Source: Earliella scabrosa
Lineage: Eukaryota; Basidiomycota; Agaricomycetes; Polyporales; Polyporaceae
Direction of reading: 5' to 3'
Assembly (NCBI GenBank): GCA_022605405.1
Contig: JABYQQ010000005.1
Span: 310,001-374,000 of the forward strand
Length of the DNA stretch: 64,000 nucleotides
The position numbers and the translations under genes were made by a program. Shown here in pieces: positions 41,177-53,241 of the stretch (its first letter is position 1; every line of letters starts with the position of its first letter). The notes beneath the pieces are model-generated. The model saw only the letters and a list, made by a program, of their open reading frames with translations, searched no databases and was not told where the DNA came from.

Positions 41177-43983
41177 ATGAGTTTCTTCCGCTCGAATCAG
41201 CCAACTCCCCCACCCTCCAACTATTCCCGCCTCCCCCCAGCCGACCCTATGAGGGGCGGGCCTCACAGAGTGCCTGCGCCGCGCTACGACGACTCGCCAG
41301 CACCAGGGCCAGCAGGATACGAGAAGCGAGGCTATGACAGGAGACCGCCGCCGCAAGGACGTGGAGGAGGTGGAGGTGGGGTGTACGTCGCCTCCGTTCC
41401 TCTCTATACTCGACCTTACCAGCCAACTCGCCAGTTTCGGTGTCCAGAGCGCCCCTAGCGACCAGCTGGCGTACACGAATGGTCTCATCGTGCATCCCAA
41501 TGACTTCCCGGATGGTCAGCACGTGCTTGTGAAGCAACAATTCCCCCTCACCACACGGTAAGCCCTCTTGATTGTGTCGAGATGTCTGAACATGTCTCCT
41601 CATGTTCGGGCAGCCACGACAATACCGGCAAGATTCCCCCAGGCTTCATTGGCGCCTCAGCAATGCAACGCCAATGGATCGGGCTTTCTCTTACTGGGGA
41701 CACTGTCACAGTCGAACCAATGCCGCACTCACCGCCGTACCTGCAATCCATAGATCTCGAGATTGGGTTCTTGAAGCGCGGTCATGAGATAGCGGAAGTG
41801 TTCTCTGCGGACGAAATGTCAAAGAATTTCGTTCGTGCCTACAGCGGTATCGTGATCTCCGTTGGGCAAATATTGCTTTTCGAGTACCATGGCCAAAACC
41901 TCAAAGCGACCGTGAAGGGCTTGCAGGTGGTGGAGCTCCCAGGACAGAACAGTGACAACTGGTACGGTGTTGCCATGGAGAAGACGGACGTCACCTTCAT
42001 GAAGGCACCAGACAGTCAGATCAAGCTCAAGTCGAGCGCGAAGAAGTGAGTCGAGTCGTCGTGACCAATTATATGCGCTCTGATTGCTCCGCTATCGCTC
42101 ATAGAGCGCCGCCGAACGCCATTCTCGCCCCCAACTTCAAGTTCGAGGATATGGGTATTGGTGGTCTTGATTCAGAGTTCAGTGCGATCTTCCGTCGTGC
42201 CTTTGCGTCACGCGTGTTCCCGCCTGCACTGGTGGAGAAGCTCGGTATCACCCATGTCAAGGGTATCTTGCTCTTTGGTCCACCAGGGACGGGTAAGACA
42301 CTCATGGCACGGCAAATCGGGAAGATGCTCAACGCGCGCGAACCCAAGATCGTGAACGGTCCTGAGATCCTGAACAAGTACGTCGGTGCATCTGAAGAGA
42401 ACATCCGTAAACTGTTCGCGGATGCCGAGAAGGAGGTAAGCCCACGATCTGTATTATTCGTCAGCGGGTGCATAATCCACTCATGGCCGCTATTCTACAG
42501 TACAAGGAGAAGGGTGACGAGAGTGGCTTGCATATCATCATCTTCGATGAGCTGGACGCCATCTGTAAACAGCGTGGTTCGACTGGCGGTGGTACTGGTG
42601 TTGGTGACAGTGTCGTCAACCAGCTGCTCTCCAAGGTGTGGATATTCTACATTGCATTGTGACACCTCGTTGACATTGTCATGGCGAAGATGGATGGTGT
42701 CGACCAACTGAACAACATCCTGATCATCGGTATGACGAACCGTCTCGACATGATCGATGAGGCGCTTCTCCGTCCCGGTCGTCTCGAGGTGCACATGGAG
42801 ATATCGTTGCCCGACGAGAAGGGCCGTGTGCAAATTCTCCAGATTCACACCGCGAAGATGCGCGCGAACGGGATCATGGACCACGACGTCGACATCCTGG
42901 AGCTCGCTGCCCTCACCAAGAACTTCTCGGGTGCCGAGATCAGCGGTCTCGTCAAGAGCGCGACCTCGTTCGCCTTCAGCCGCCACGTCAAAGTCGGCAC
43001 GCTCGCGGGCATCTCGGACGACATCGAGAACCTGCGCGTGAACCGGAACGACTTCATGAACGCGCTCGACGAGGTCCAACCCGCGTTCGGTGTCTCGAAG
43101 GAGGAGCTCGAGCAGGTCGTCCAGAACGGCATCATCCACCACGGCCGCGTCGTCGACGAGATCCTCCGCTCTGGCGAGCTGTTCGTCGACCAGGTCCGCA
43201 CGTCGACGCGCACGCCTCTCGTCAGCGTCCTCCTGCACGGCCCTCCGGGCACCGGGAAGACCGCGCTCGCGGCGACGATTGCGCAGGCGTCGCAGTATCC
43301 GTTCATGAAGCTCCTCTCGCCCGACAGCATGGTCGGCTTCTCGGAGGCACAGAAAGTCCATGCGATTGCGAAGGTCTTCCAGGACAGCTACAAGAGTCCG
43401 CTGAGCGTGATCGTTGTCGACAACCTCGAGCGGTTGTTAGGTTCGTCTTGCTGCGTGCATGCGATCTGCTGCTCCCAATCGCTTGCTGATCCGATCGCCC
43501 AGACTTCACGCCCATCGGACCTCGCTTCTCCAACACGGTGCTGCAAACCTTGATGGTCCTCCTCGCCCGCCGACCACCGAAGGTAAGCTTCCCCATGCAG
43601 ATTGGCACTGACAGTATGCTCACTGGGCGCCCACGCAGGACCGCCGCCTGCTCATCATCGCCACCACCTCCCTCCGCCCCGTGCTCACCGATCTCGGGCT
43701 TGCGGAGACGTTCGACGCGGAGCTGCGCGTGCCTCCGATCGCGTCCTTGCGCGCGATCGACATCGTACTGCGCGAGGTGCAGCTCTTCGCTACGGACGAG
43801 GAACGGCGCCGCGCGGTCGGGATGCTCGGCCAGGTCGGGTTCGCGCCCACCGAGGCCGAGGAGGACAGCGCGCGAACGAGCGTCGGGATCAAGAAACTGT
43901 TGAGTATGATCGAGATGGCGCGGCAGGAGCCGGACGCGAGCGCGGAGCGGCTCGCGAGTGCGCTGATGGGGCTGGGGATGTAG
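41177..43983 (+). CDS. SEC18: Vesicle-fusing ATPase SEC18/NSF
   Basis: Eight exons: 41177..41382, 41435..41557, 41614..42045, 42105..42435, 42501..42635, 42690..43440, 43503..43582 and 43639..43983; 800 residues. A proline- and glycine-rich leader precedes the N-domain ([26 protein letters not shown]). The D1 ATPase has [23 protein letters not shown] and [19 protein letters not shown]2 has a second GPPGTGKT and [22 protein letters not shown]. This is the hexameric AAA ATPase that, with SEC17, takes SNARE complexes apart after fusion. Exon 1 ends at GGGGT|GTACGT because only that donor is in phase with the N-domain. The glycine-rich run just before it is unusually long. Codons in the second half are strongly GC-biased, as in highly expressed genes. 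Confidence 0.95.
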
Positions 43984-44781
43984 GGATCTGGGTGTGTCTG
44001 GTTGATGACGAGATAGACTGCCTGTAGGTGAGTGTAGAACAGCAACCATGTACCGATATGCGGGGCAGTTGGGCGGAAACGACATTGGATACACCTCCCA
44101 AGCATGCCAAAGTCCTTGTCCTCGTTCCACGACCTACAGCGCCTTTGTCTGTGAGTACTCTTTCGACGCGCTCCGCTACGTTTAGCGTCAGTCACCCCTC
44201 GACAACACCTGCGATTTGCCATCGAGACAGTCAGATTCATTCCATACGAAGTATGTGCAGGGATCGGATACTTGGCAAGGATCAGCGATATGATGTTTGT
44301 CACTCCGCTCTTCCCGCATCGAGGGCGACGGCGAGCCTGAGGCCTGAGCAGTCGCGTTCGAATTGCGTTGGACTGCAGAATATATGGCGCCGGCAAGTTG
44401 GCTCCGGCAGGCGGCTCTCCTCATCCAACGAAATCCCGCAGAGGGTGGTCGCAGGTCCTCAGTTCCCTGGTGGTTCAATGTCTCAATCCTTTGCATACTA
44501 TTGGATATCCGTATCATAGTCATGGTGAATGGTGACTCCACCGATCGGTCTTCTCATCAGAGGAGATACTATTGAATATTGACGGTACCCACAGTGGGCA
44601 CCAACCAACGCTTACATAGCTGGGGACAGATAAATACATGAATGATGCTGTGCGCATGATTCTACAAGACGTTCTGGGCAGAGTAGCACCATATCAACAG
44701 AGAGGGATAAATGATGTGAATTTTGAAGGGACGATGTCACGAATGCACTGTACTAGTATCAAGATCACACTACTATCATGA
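43984..44781. other. Intergenic, convergent gene ends
   Basis: About 800 bases between the SEC18 stop and the first DUF6533 stop, with lower GC than the flanks. No gene or repeat recognised. Confidence 0.5.
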
Positions 44782-46531
44782 CTAGTCCGACTCGGAGTCG
44801 ACCTGCAAGGCAGGAACAGCTTCACTGCTACTGGTACCGCGGCCCTCCGACTGCTCGTCGTGTTCATCGACACCGGTGGGTTCGAGAAACAGATTCGGAG
44901 CAGGAAGGGGAGTTCCGAGCGAGCCTATGAATCTGTTGAAGGTCAAACTTCCCATCGAAGCGAGAGAGCTCTGATGCATCATGGCATGGTTTGTTTCTTG
45001 GAGGTCGATGAGAAAGCGCGACACAAGGATTGCTGACAGGCTATCAACGATGTTGAGCGATTTATAGGGCCCAGCCTAGGTGGGTTAGGAGGAAGACTCA
45101 CGGCTCTGAGAGACGACCTAGAGTACTGGTTGATGCAAACTCCGAACTGTAATTTCCCAATTGTGCTATCTTTCAATAGGAGGTTCGTCATACGTCTTGG
45201 ACAACCTTGTATGGATTGAAAGCACTCACCGAGTGCAAGGTGAAACTAAGATGGAGAACATTCATAATCGCAAGGGTCCTGCTGGGTAGTTAGCAAGTAC
45301 CCGTAGTCAGCAACATACACACAGCTCGGCGTACACGAAGTAGATAACTCCTGCAAGTCATTCACAGGTGACAGATGGTGTACTGAGATCGACGAATGGA
45401 GCGATGGCAGCATTTGGACTCACCATCCCGAAACAAAATGGCTGAGAGTGACATGCGCTGCCCAAGGGCTCTGACATTCTCTCGACTTGTCTTGAATGTT
45501 GCCTTCCAAGTAACCGCCAAAACCAGCAGGTCGGCTATAATGAGAGTGCTTCTCGACACTACAGTCACTAGCAAGACCATCAATACTGGCAGCTAGACTT
45601 GAGCTATGGTGATAGCTTGTATGCTTACGACTTGAGCCGAGTGCAGTATGTCAGCCACTTACTATGGAAGGAGCCGATGAACACTCACATGTTTGCAATG
45701 TCCACCGGCTGTGTTGAGGCTAACCCGCACCCAAAACCATCTGAGTCTATAAAGACGACAACTCGGAATCCGTACTACCGACAATGATTAGTAACCCCAA
45801 GTCCACTTCAGATTGGAAGCACACTCACGAAGTTAATGACGGACGGACCTAACGAGAGAACGAAGACTCCGAGGGCCAAGGGCCATGTTCGCGAGCTGAG
45901 TGCGAACGCTCTCATGGCAGAAAAGACTGACATACTCAGCCGTATATAGGCACAGATCATAAGCTGCATGATACTCACCCGCCCATGGGATATACTGGCT
46001 GTATTGCATTATCGTGCTGATGTAACTGTTTACCTTGCAACTAGAACGACGCCGCACTGTGAGGACTCGATTCGGCAGCAGAAGGGGTGATAGCTGCTCC
46101 AACCTCTGTGACCGAAGATTTTAGCAGTGCTAGATATGTACAATGAAGATGATGGTGCTTGCCTGAAGTGTGACATCATATGGAAGGTACATCAAGTTTA
46201 CGAACAAGGCTATGTAACGGTTCGCGATGAAAAGGACGGATGCCATGGTGATCTTCTGAGTCCAGAAAAGGTTCACTTCACGGTCAAGTGTGACAATGTA
46301 TTCATATGCAAGGAGAGCTGAATGAAGTTGTTCAGATTATGTCAGTAGTCCGTGAATGACTGGACTGACCTCCCACGGCGATGTTGATGTAAATAACAAC
46401 CTCCCTGAAACCAACAAAAGTAGAGATGAATCCTGGATTTACAAGATCCTGAATTAACAAGCCATGCCAACTGTGACTCACTCGGCACCAATTGTTGAGA
46501 TGATTTGAGCATTCTCTGAGTTGTAAGACAT
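44782..46531 (-). CDS. DUF6533 multi-helix membrane protein, copy 1
   Basis: Eleven exons: 46482..46531, 46370..46404, 46163..46317, 45979..46105, 45829..45926, 45689..45774, 45424..45551, 45323..45350, 45230..45278, 45102..45169 and 44782..45040; 360 residues. The DUF6533 mark is LLAYEYIVTLDREVNLFW with ITMASVLFIANRY. About six or seven helices follow, including FSAMRAFALSSRTWPLALGVFVLSL and TLIIADLLVLAVTW. The cytoplasmic end starts LSAILVSRFLIDLQE and contains FNRFIGSLGTPLPAP. The family is common and multi-copy in Agaricomycetes, with no known function; a receptor-like topology is often suggested. Intron 3 uses a GC donor (CAG|GCAAGC). Intron phases 2,1,0,1,0,2,1,2,0,2 are identical in the other two copies. 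Confidence 0.8.
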
Positions 46532-46838
46532 GGTTGGTGGAAGAACTGCGAGTGGACGAATGTATGGACGTGAATGAGCGAGGAGACAATGTGGAGCCCA
46601 CCGCTAGCTATTATAAGGGGTTGCCAATGATCAACGCCAAACAAAGTAGGATTCCTCCGCCACGAGCTGGTCAAGATGCATAACAAGCTGTCATTCTTCG
46701 CGGATTGGTTGCGCTGTGCAATGAGTAGCAGTACCGCCTGAGCAGATGTATCTGATTCGAAGTGATAGTCTCCCCTAGGCAGACGATGGGGCGGACCTAC
46801 TGACGTGAGGGATAGACGGTCCTACAACATCGGGCCAT

Positions 46839-47533
46839 GTAGTAACCCATCGTTACATCTTGGTAACATCGTAATTAAGGTCCAAATGTGTCTCCCATGT
46901 GTCGCGGCATCACATCATGGATGCACGCTGGATACATGCGGCATTTAAAATGTATCCAGGATGTAGTAACGCAAAAACTTTGAGACATTTCAATGAATGG
47001 GTGACTATCTGTAAGCCGCGTACGAATTGTTTAGACCTCCGAAATCCTAGACCGGGGAGATGTTGGAGATTCAGCGTGACAAGACCCCATCTCCACCTTT
47101 GGTCCAAATCCCGCTTCGAAGCTCCATCCGGGACCAAACTCTAAAATCTGGGAGGGGGGTCGACCCCCCTACCCAGACCATGATTTAGGAATCCTAGGTT
47201 TCAAACGGTGTTAAGCGGGTCTGCGACGACCTGGCCAGCCTGTATATGGCATACGGGTAGGATCGACTATGCGCGTTTACCGTCGTATCCGCCTTTCAAA
47301 ATCTAGACTCAAAGACATGGATTTGGTCCAACTGTGCGTTACGGTTTAGAACGGGTCCCCACAAGCGACAGGTCACTGAGATTCAGACTCCGACATCTGG
47401 GACAAATCGTCCTAGATGCTTTACGGATAGTCACCCAATGTCTCCAACACAGTGTAGTGACGCCTGGATACATCACATCCACATTTGGACCTTAGACACG
47501 ATGTTAAAAGAGTGTAACCGATAGTTACATTGA
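46839..47533. mobile_element. Non-autonomous inverted-repeat element (MITE-like)
   Basis: The two ends are long imperfect inverted repeats. Left arm from 46839 and right arm ending at 47533 share, in inverse orientation, TAACATCG, then AAGGTCCAAATGTG, TGTATCCAGG, GAGACATT and GGGTGACTATC-x-GTAA in the same order, over at least 150 bases. The sequence gccat stands directly outside both ends (46834..46838 and 47534..47538) and may be a 5-base target duplication. No reading frame resembles a transposase, so it would move only with help. It sits between DUF6533 copies 1 and 2. Confidence 0.75.
47148..47176. repeat. Near-perfect palindrome inside the inverted-repeat element
   Basis: The run ctggga-ggggggtc and gacccccc-tacccag is a 29-base near-palindrome around a central tcga. 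It could form a stable hairpin and lies near the middle of the element. Confidence 0.7.
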
Positions 47534-47538
47534 GCCAT

Positions 47539-48070
47539 GCCCCCAGTGCGACGTCGTGCCCTCAGCCTACTAGTAGGCTCGCAAGCCAGCCTTTAGTTCC
47601 TCGTACCTCAGAATAGAGGCTGGATTTACGCATGAGGAGCGCCATAGAAATGCATATCCTACCACTATGCTCCATACTATGAATATTGTCGTCGTACATT
47701 GTTTGTTGTGTCAGTCGGCCGACATGAGTATCTTACCTCGAGATGCGCGCTCCTGGGTGCGTGTAACCACGATATTGGAGAGTCGTGACGAAATACCATC
47801 TCGCCCTGATCTATGAGGTTGCGGTGGTTGCGCTGTTCCCAGCTGTTTGAAGTGATTCTCGTGTTCACATCGCGAGGGTATGAGATAGCACGTTTGTACG
47901 GCGATGCGAATTAGATAGAGCAGTAAGAAGTTGATCTGTAGGGCCCGGAAGTGAAGGCTAACAACACGAGACTAAGAATAGGCATTGCCAACGTACGCAG
48001 GGACCGCAACAGGGTCGTGGTCAGCGATTGACAAGGAGGTCTACGGGGTGGAAGAATACGCGTCTTCCCG
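47539..48070. other. Intergenic, 3' flank of DUF6533 copy 2
   Basis: About 530 bases, no gene recognised. A 15-base string ctttagttcctcgta near 47591 recurs almost exactly near 53675, perhaps a scrap of a dispersed repeat. Confidence 0.4.
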
Positions 48071-49825
48071 TCACGTATGCGCGGTAGTAGACGTGTTCTC
48101 GCCACCGAGGTCAAGCCTGTCTTCCGCTCCGTGATCCTCCGGCGAGTGGTTACTTAGGCCTATGTCTGCGGACTGGTTATTGACAGCGTCACTCGCTTGG
48201 CCCGGCGCCGGTAGAGAGGATCCCAGCGAGCCGATGAACCTGTTGAAGTCCAGACTCCTGACCGAAGAGAGCGAATCGGCGTGCACCATGCTGTTGTTGG
48301 CCTCTTGGAGGTCCATCAGGAACCTCGACATGAGTATCGCGGTGAAGCTTCATGTACGAGTCAGCGGAGCTCGAACATCCCACTGAAGCTGCTCAGGCGC
48401 GGCAAACTTACGGCTCTGACAGAACGACGATGCTGCTCGCAGGGTTGCTTGCGACAGGCGTTGCGATCTTTCAGAGTTGAGGCCAACATAGCGTCAGATC
48501 TCGACAGGCGAAGAAGATACCGCAAGGTGATGCACTCACTGAGGGCAGAGTGAAACTGAGATGGAGAATGTTCGTGACGAGGAGGATCCTAGTTCGAGTG
48601 GTTAGCAAGCATCCGAGCTCCTCTACGCACGGGCGGCACGGCGCGTACAGGAAATAGATCACGCCTGTCAACAAAATGGGCACAGGATGGTAGCCGGAAA
48701 TGAGTACTTGCGGGAGATGATGACGATGTGGACTGACCGTCTCGAAACATGATGGCTGAGAGCGAGGCGCGCTGCCCAACCGCCCTGGACTCACGGCTCA
48801 TCTTGAACGTTGCATTCCAGGTGATTGCCAGGACCACAATATCCGCTGCAATGAGACAAGTCCTCGACAGTATCGCAACTATGAAGGCAGGTGTCAGCGG
48901 GGGGGTGTGAGTTTCAGATGTCGGACCTTACGTCTGGAGTGAATTGAAGTCAGGTTCATGTAACGAAGGGGAAGCGCATATTCATACAAAGTCTACGCAC
49001 CTGTGCTGGGAGCTTATGGACAATTTGATCACCGCGCCACACTCGATACCGTTGCTGATCACGTTGAGATATGCCAGAGTTACCTGTTTCAGCGATTTTG
49101 ATTAAGTTCATTTCAGGGGATGTAATCGGTACTTACACAGTCGATGATTACTGGACTCATGGACAGAAGGAAAACACCCAGCGCAATAAACCATGTCCTT
49201 GAGCTAAGCACGAACACTCTCGCTGCAGAAAAGACTGCGCCCAGATTATCAGGTAGAGACGAAATCCGTGGATTATTGCTCACCGGCCCAAGGCAAGTAC
49301 TGTGCGATTCTCACAACATTGAGTGTGTAGCTCACCGGCCCACAGCTGAACAAAAGTGCGGTCAGGAACTTGCGGGAGGTACTGATCCATGTACTGCTCT
49401 GACCTCTGATTTGGGAGTACAATATCGTCAGTGTCGTCGCACATTGGTCAGGAAGGACTCATGTTCTAACACTCACTTGAATTGTAACGCTATATGGCAG
49501 ATTCATAATCGTAGCCGCCAACGGTACATATCGGTTGGCAATGAATAGAACGGTGGCCATGGTGAGTTTACGCTTCCAAAACAGGTCTACCTCTCGGTCA
49601 AATGCAACCATGTACTCGTACGCGAGCAGAGCTGTTGACAGGAGGATTATCATCAAGTCGGCAGGGGAGAGTGAATGAGTAACTTACCAGTGGCCGCAGA
49701 TCGGATATACCAGTCTATCTGACTGGTGGTATTGTGAGGTCAGACGAATAGTTGCGTCGACGAGTGATGAACACTTACCCGGCTGCAACTACGGCAATGA
49801 TGCGAGTGATTTGAGATTCGGACAT
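48071..49825 (-). CDS. DUF6533 multi-helix membrane protein, copy 2
   Basis: Eleven exons: 49779..49825, 49688..49722, 49477..49631, 49284..49398, 49137..49234, 49001..49083, 48738..48862, 48640..48664, 48540..48588, 48412..48467 and 48071..48347; 354 residues. MSESQITRIIAVVAAGQ leads to ALLAYEYMVAFDREVDLFW and LTMATVLFIANRY (DUF6533). Helices follow around FLTALLFSCG, FIALGVFLLSMSPVIIDC, IAADIVVLAITW and ILLVTNILHLSFTLPS. The tail has FTAILMSRFLMDLQEAN and FNRFIGSLGSSLPAP. The intron plan equals copy 1. The exon 4 acceptor (GGTCAG|AGC) lies seven bases inside the position used in copy 1, the only in-frame choice. The cytoplasmic tail after the shared block is unique in each copy. Confidence 0.8.
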
Positions 49826-51088
49826 GTTTCGCGCGGTGCGTGCAGCAGCAGGGTTGTTACTGTAAGGGCCGGTGGGGCCTGGGGTATAAGTATGTGTTTC
49901 CATAGACTGGAGACAGATAATCTCAAGCCACAGCATGGATCGAACAGTTGAGAGTGGGGATGTTCGCGGTCCCATCACGAGATAACATCCGCGGCAGGCT
50001 CACTAATGGACCCGATCGCGAGCCCCGACATGGGTGTATTAGACTCATGACAATTGGAGACGACGTCTTACCGCAACCGGTATCAGAGTACACCTAGGAC
50101 TGGCCCAAACGTCAGTCGAGGCACCATATCACGGAGTGAACGAGGCTGAGGACAGAGCGATCGACACTTCCTTGCCGCGATCTGTTGCCGAAGTCCTTCA
50201 ACAAACGTGTCCGTGTTATCACGGAGAACCGATGTAGAGTCTGCACTGATCAAGGAGTGAACAGGCCTAGGCTGCGTACAACTTGAACTAGGTTGGACTT
50301 TTGTCCGACGTGTGAAGATTGACCGTCGGAGTCGGATGGTGTTCCACGCGAGGAGAAGCCGACTCTGTAGTGTCGAAAGATGGTGCGACCGTGAACCACG
50401 ATTGGGCCTAGATCGATGCGTGCGTTCGCGGATCCGGAATACGCCAATGCAGCCGCCAAGAAGTATGGTGCGTCCGTGCGCGTCCGTGGGAGGTACATCG
50501 TCGCGGCGCCGGGCTCTGTAACCCTAAGTGCGCCCTGCTGATTGACGTCCGTGGATGTGGCAGATGGCGAAGAGGCTGATGGCAGCAGAAGAGCTCGTCA
50601 GTGGCGGACGCCGGATCTGAGTGTGCTCGGCGGTGTGATGGACGAATGGTCACCGGAGTCGCGTATACTCATGATCATAGTACAATGTCATCGTCATACG
50701 TACGCAGTACACAGCACATACCAATATGAATCCAGAGCTGACGTCGAGGTTCCGGGCGACCGGGTCCTTTCATTATGGGCTAATATGGAACGGTCTCGCG
50801 AAGAGGCTGCTGAAAGGGTTAGTCCCATGATAATTACTGTGCTGCAGTCTGTTGCAGTCAATAATACATGCAAAGTGGACGGTGCTGTGCCAAACATACC
50901 AGGTTAGTATGCTGTGCGAGTTCGAGTCGTGGTCGATAGGTGTTGTGGACGTACGGAGGCTTGTTTTGGAAGAAAAGGGAGGGGCACGAACGCCGCTGCA
51001 ACGGCGCCGAGGGGCACGTGGGGCGCGTGTGAGTATGAATGGCGGGCGACATGCGGCTCTGGCGTCCACGGCTCTCTCCTTCACTATC
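49826..51088. other. Intergenic, no gene recognised
   Basis: About 1.26 kb between divergent genes: upstream of DUF6533 copy 2 (minus) and of the F-box gene (plus). Frames near 50.3-50.9 kb are short and motif-free. Confidence 0.45.
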
Positions 51089-53241
51089 ATGCCCTCCCTC
51101 GACTTCCCCGAGCCTCCCACAGAGGCCGCCGTCGCCCTCGCGCGCGAGCAGCTCGCCCTCCTCGCCAACGACTCCAGGACGCTCGAGCGCAGGATCCAGG
51201 ACGCCAAGGATGCGCTCGCACGCATCGTCGAGGAGCGCCAGTCCGCCATCCGCGACATGGAGCGGGAGCTCGCGACGGTCGAGGACAGGCTCGCGCTCAC
51301 GAAGGCGTACGTCTCCCCCATAAAGCGGTTACCGCACGAGCTCCTGCGCCACATATTCCTCTTCAACTTCGACGACTGCGCCTGGTCCGCATGGATCCTC
51401 TCTTCCGTCTGCTCCCTATGGCGTAGGCTCGTGCTCTCTATGCCCAAGCTCTGGTCCAAGGTACGCCCGCTCACGCCCATTTTGCCCCGAGCCGCACGCA
51501 CAGCACCCACCGTGCACGCCCCGCTCTCGCCTCCCCCTCTTTTCTCGCACTCATCTCCGTTTGGGCGACTTTCATTCCACTGCCGACCCGTGAGAAGCCC
51601 CGCGCGCCGCGTGCCCACTGACCATCCCTCCTCCAGATTCGCCTCGTCACCGCCCAAGCGTCCTCTGCAGAGACCATCCGTCTCTGGCTCGAGCGGTCGG
51701 GGCGTTCCGTTCCACTCGACATCGAGATAATCCTCCGCTCGTCCTCGGCGCACTCGAGTGTCGTCGACGGCCTCTCCCGCAGGCGCTACCTCTCCCTGCC
51801 GCCGCACGCAGCGGGCGACCCCTGGGTCGCGAACGGCGGATGGACGGCGCCACCACCGTTGCTACATACTCCTCCCGCAGCCGCGCCAGCAGGCACTGCC
51901 GTACACCTGCAGATAGGAGGGGCGCATCCGACGGTGCATGTCGTCCCTGTCCAGGCTGTTGTCGCCGGCGACGCGGTAGGCCCGGCGCCGCCCTCTCCCC
52001 CACATACCCACGAATGGGACGTGCCGCCGTTGCTGGCCAACCCCGAGCGCGGCGGACCGTCGCAGCAACGGTTGCGGAAGAACATGCACTGGGGCCACAT
52101 CGCGTTCTACTATCTGGTCGAGCAGATGCACCGCTGGGAGCGGTTCGTCTTCAAGTTCGACAAGCAGTTCACGTCGATTGGGGCGCTGAAAGCGATCGAA
52201 GGTCGGTCTTTCCATCTGCACGTGTGACGTCGTCCGTCCGGCGTATTAATGTGCGACACAGGCGATGCACCGCTGTTACGGGAGTTTGAGATCTCGTGCA
52301 CGGATCCGGCGTTCTACGGGGAATGGAAGTGGCTGCCGTCGGCCCCGGTCAATGCCCACTTCGACATCGGCAACCTACAGACGTTGACGCTGCAGCATGT
52401 GCCGTTCAAGTGGTCGTCGCCCATGCTTCGCAATCTCCGACATCTTCAACTTCGCAGCCTGCCGTCCGTGCACATCTCGCTGGACCGCATCCTGCACATC
52501 GTCGCGGCCAACCCTCAGCTCGTGTCGCTCTCTCTCCACTTCACGTCCCCCAATCCGCCTGTCCTTCCGCTCACACCCTGTACACTCCCCGAACTGAAAA
52601 CGCTCAACTTGGGCGGCCCCTACCTCCTCTGCAGCCTTGTCGAATCCCTCACGCTCCCCGCTCTCGAGACGCTCGTCCTGGACATTGAGCCGCGAGATTC
52701 TATCGAAGACACCGTTTCGTCGCTCCTCACGCGGTCCGGCAACCCGCCGCTCACGCGTCTGTCGCTCGAGTACGGCACGAGTACGGGCCTGCACGGGGGC
52801 TTCTACTGGGGCCTGGGCGTGGGCGTCGCGTCGTGGCACTTCCTCGCCGAGCTCGATCACCTCGAGACGCTGCAGGTGGGGTCGGCCCCGCTGGAGCCGC
52901 TGATTTCGGCGCTGAGCGCGCCCGACGACGAGAACGGGCAGGACCGGTGGGTGTGCCCGATCCTGCACACGCTCGCGATGCGCGGGTGCCATGCGCACGG
53001 GGACGGGGTCGCGAAGCTCGTGCAGATGGTCGAGGCGCGGAACCCGGACACGGGCGGGGGCGGTGGGGGCGCGGTGATCAACGGCGTCGCGCCGACGCGG
53101 CTGCGGCACCTGGAGCTGTACGACTGCACGGCGCTGGGGCCGGACGTGACGCAGTGGCTGAAGACGCGGATCGAGGAGGTGGTGTGCACCGAGCCGAGCT
53201 TTGAAGCACGGTACGTTGGCCGCCTTGTATTGGTCCATTGA
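51089..53241 (+). CDS. F-box domain protein with N-terminal coiled coil
   Basis: Three exons: 51089..51460, 51637..52201 and 52262..53241; 638 residues. A coiled coil (LAREQLALLANDSRTLERRI to VEDRLAL) leads into an F-box-like motif IKRLPHELLRHIFLFNF, then WILSSVCSLWRRLVLSMPKLWSK. This is the usual Agaricomycete F-box architecture. Leucine-rich repeats follow exon 3 (LRNLRHLQLRSLPS, PELKTLNLGG, LPALETLVLDI, RLRHLELYDC). It is unrelated in detail to the four CTDGG-type genes. An alanine- and proline-rich insert is seen around residues 175-230. Expected role is SCF substrate recognition; the target is unknown. ATG 51033 in the same frame is an alternative start. Intron 1 (176 bases) is long for this genome. 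Confidence 0.78.

Noticed and set aside
46899..47144. Open frames inside the inverted-repeat element as a transposase
   Set aside because: About 80 codons, no transposase motif, and they run into the inverted arms.
50250..50907. Short frames upstream of the coiled-coil F-box gene as separate genes
   Set aside because: No motifs, no consistent splice partners, and frames on both strands are of similar length, as expected by chance.
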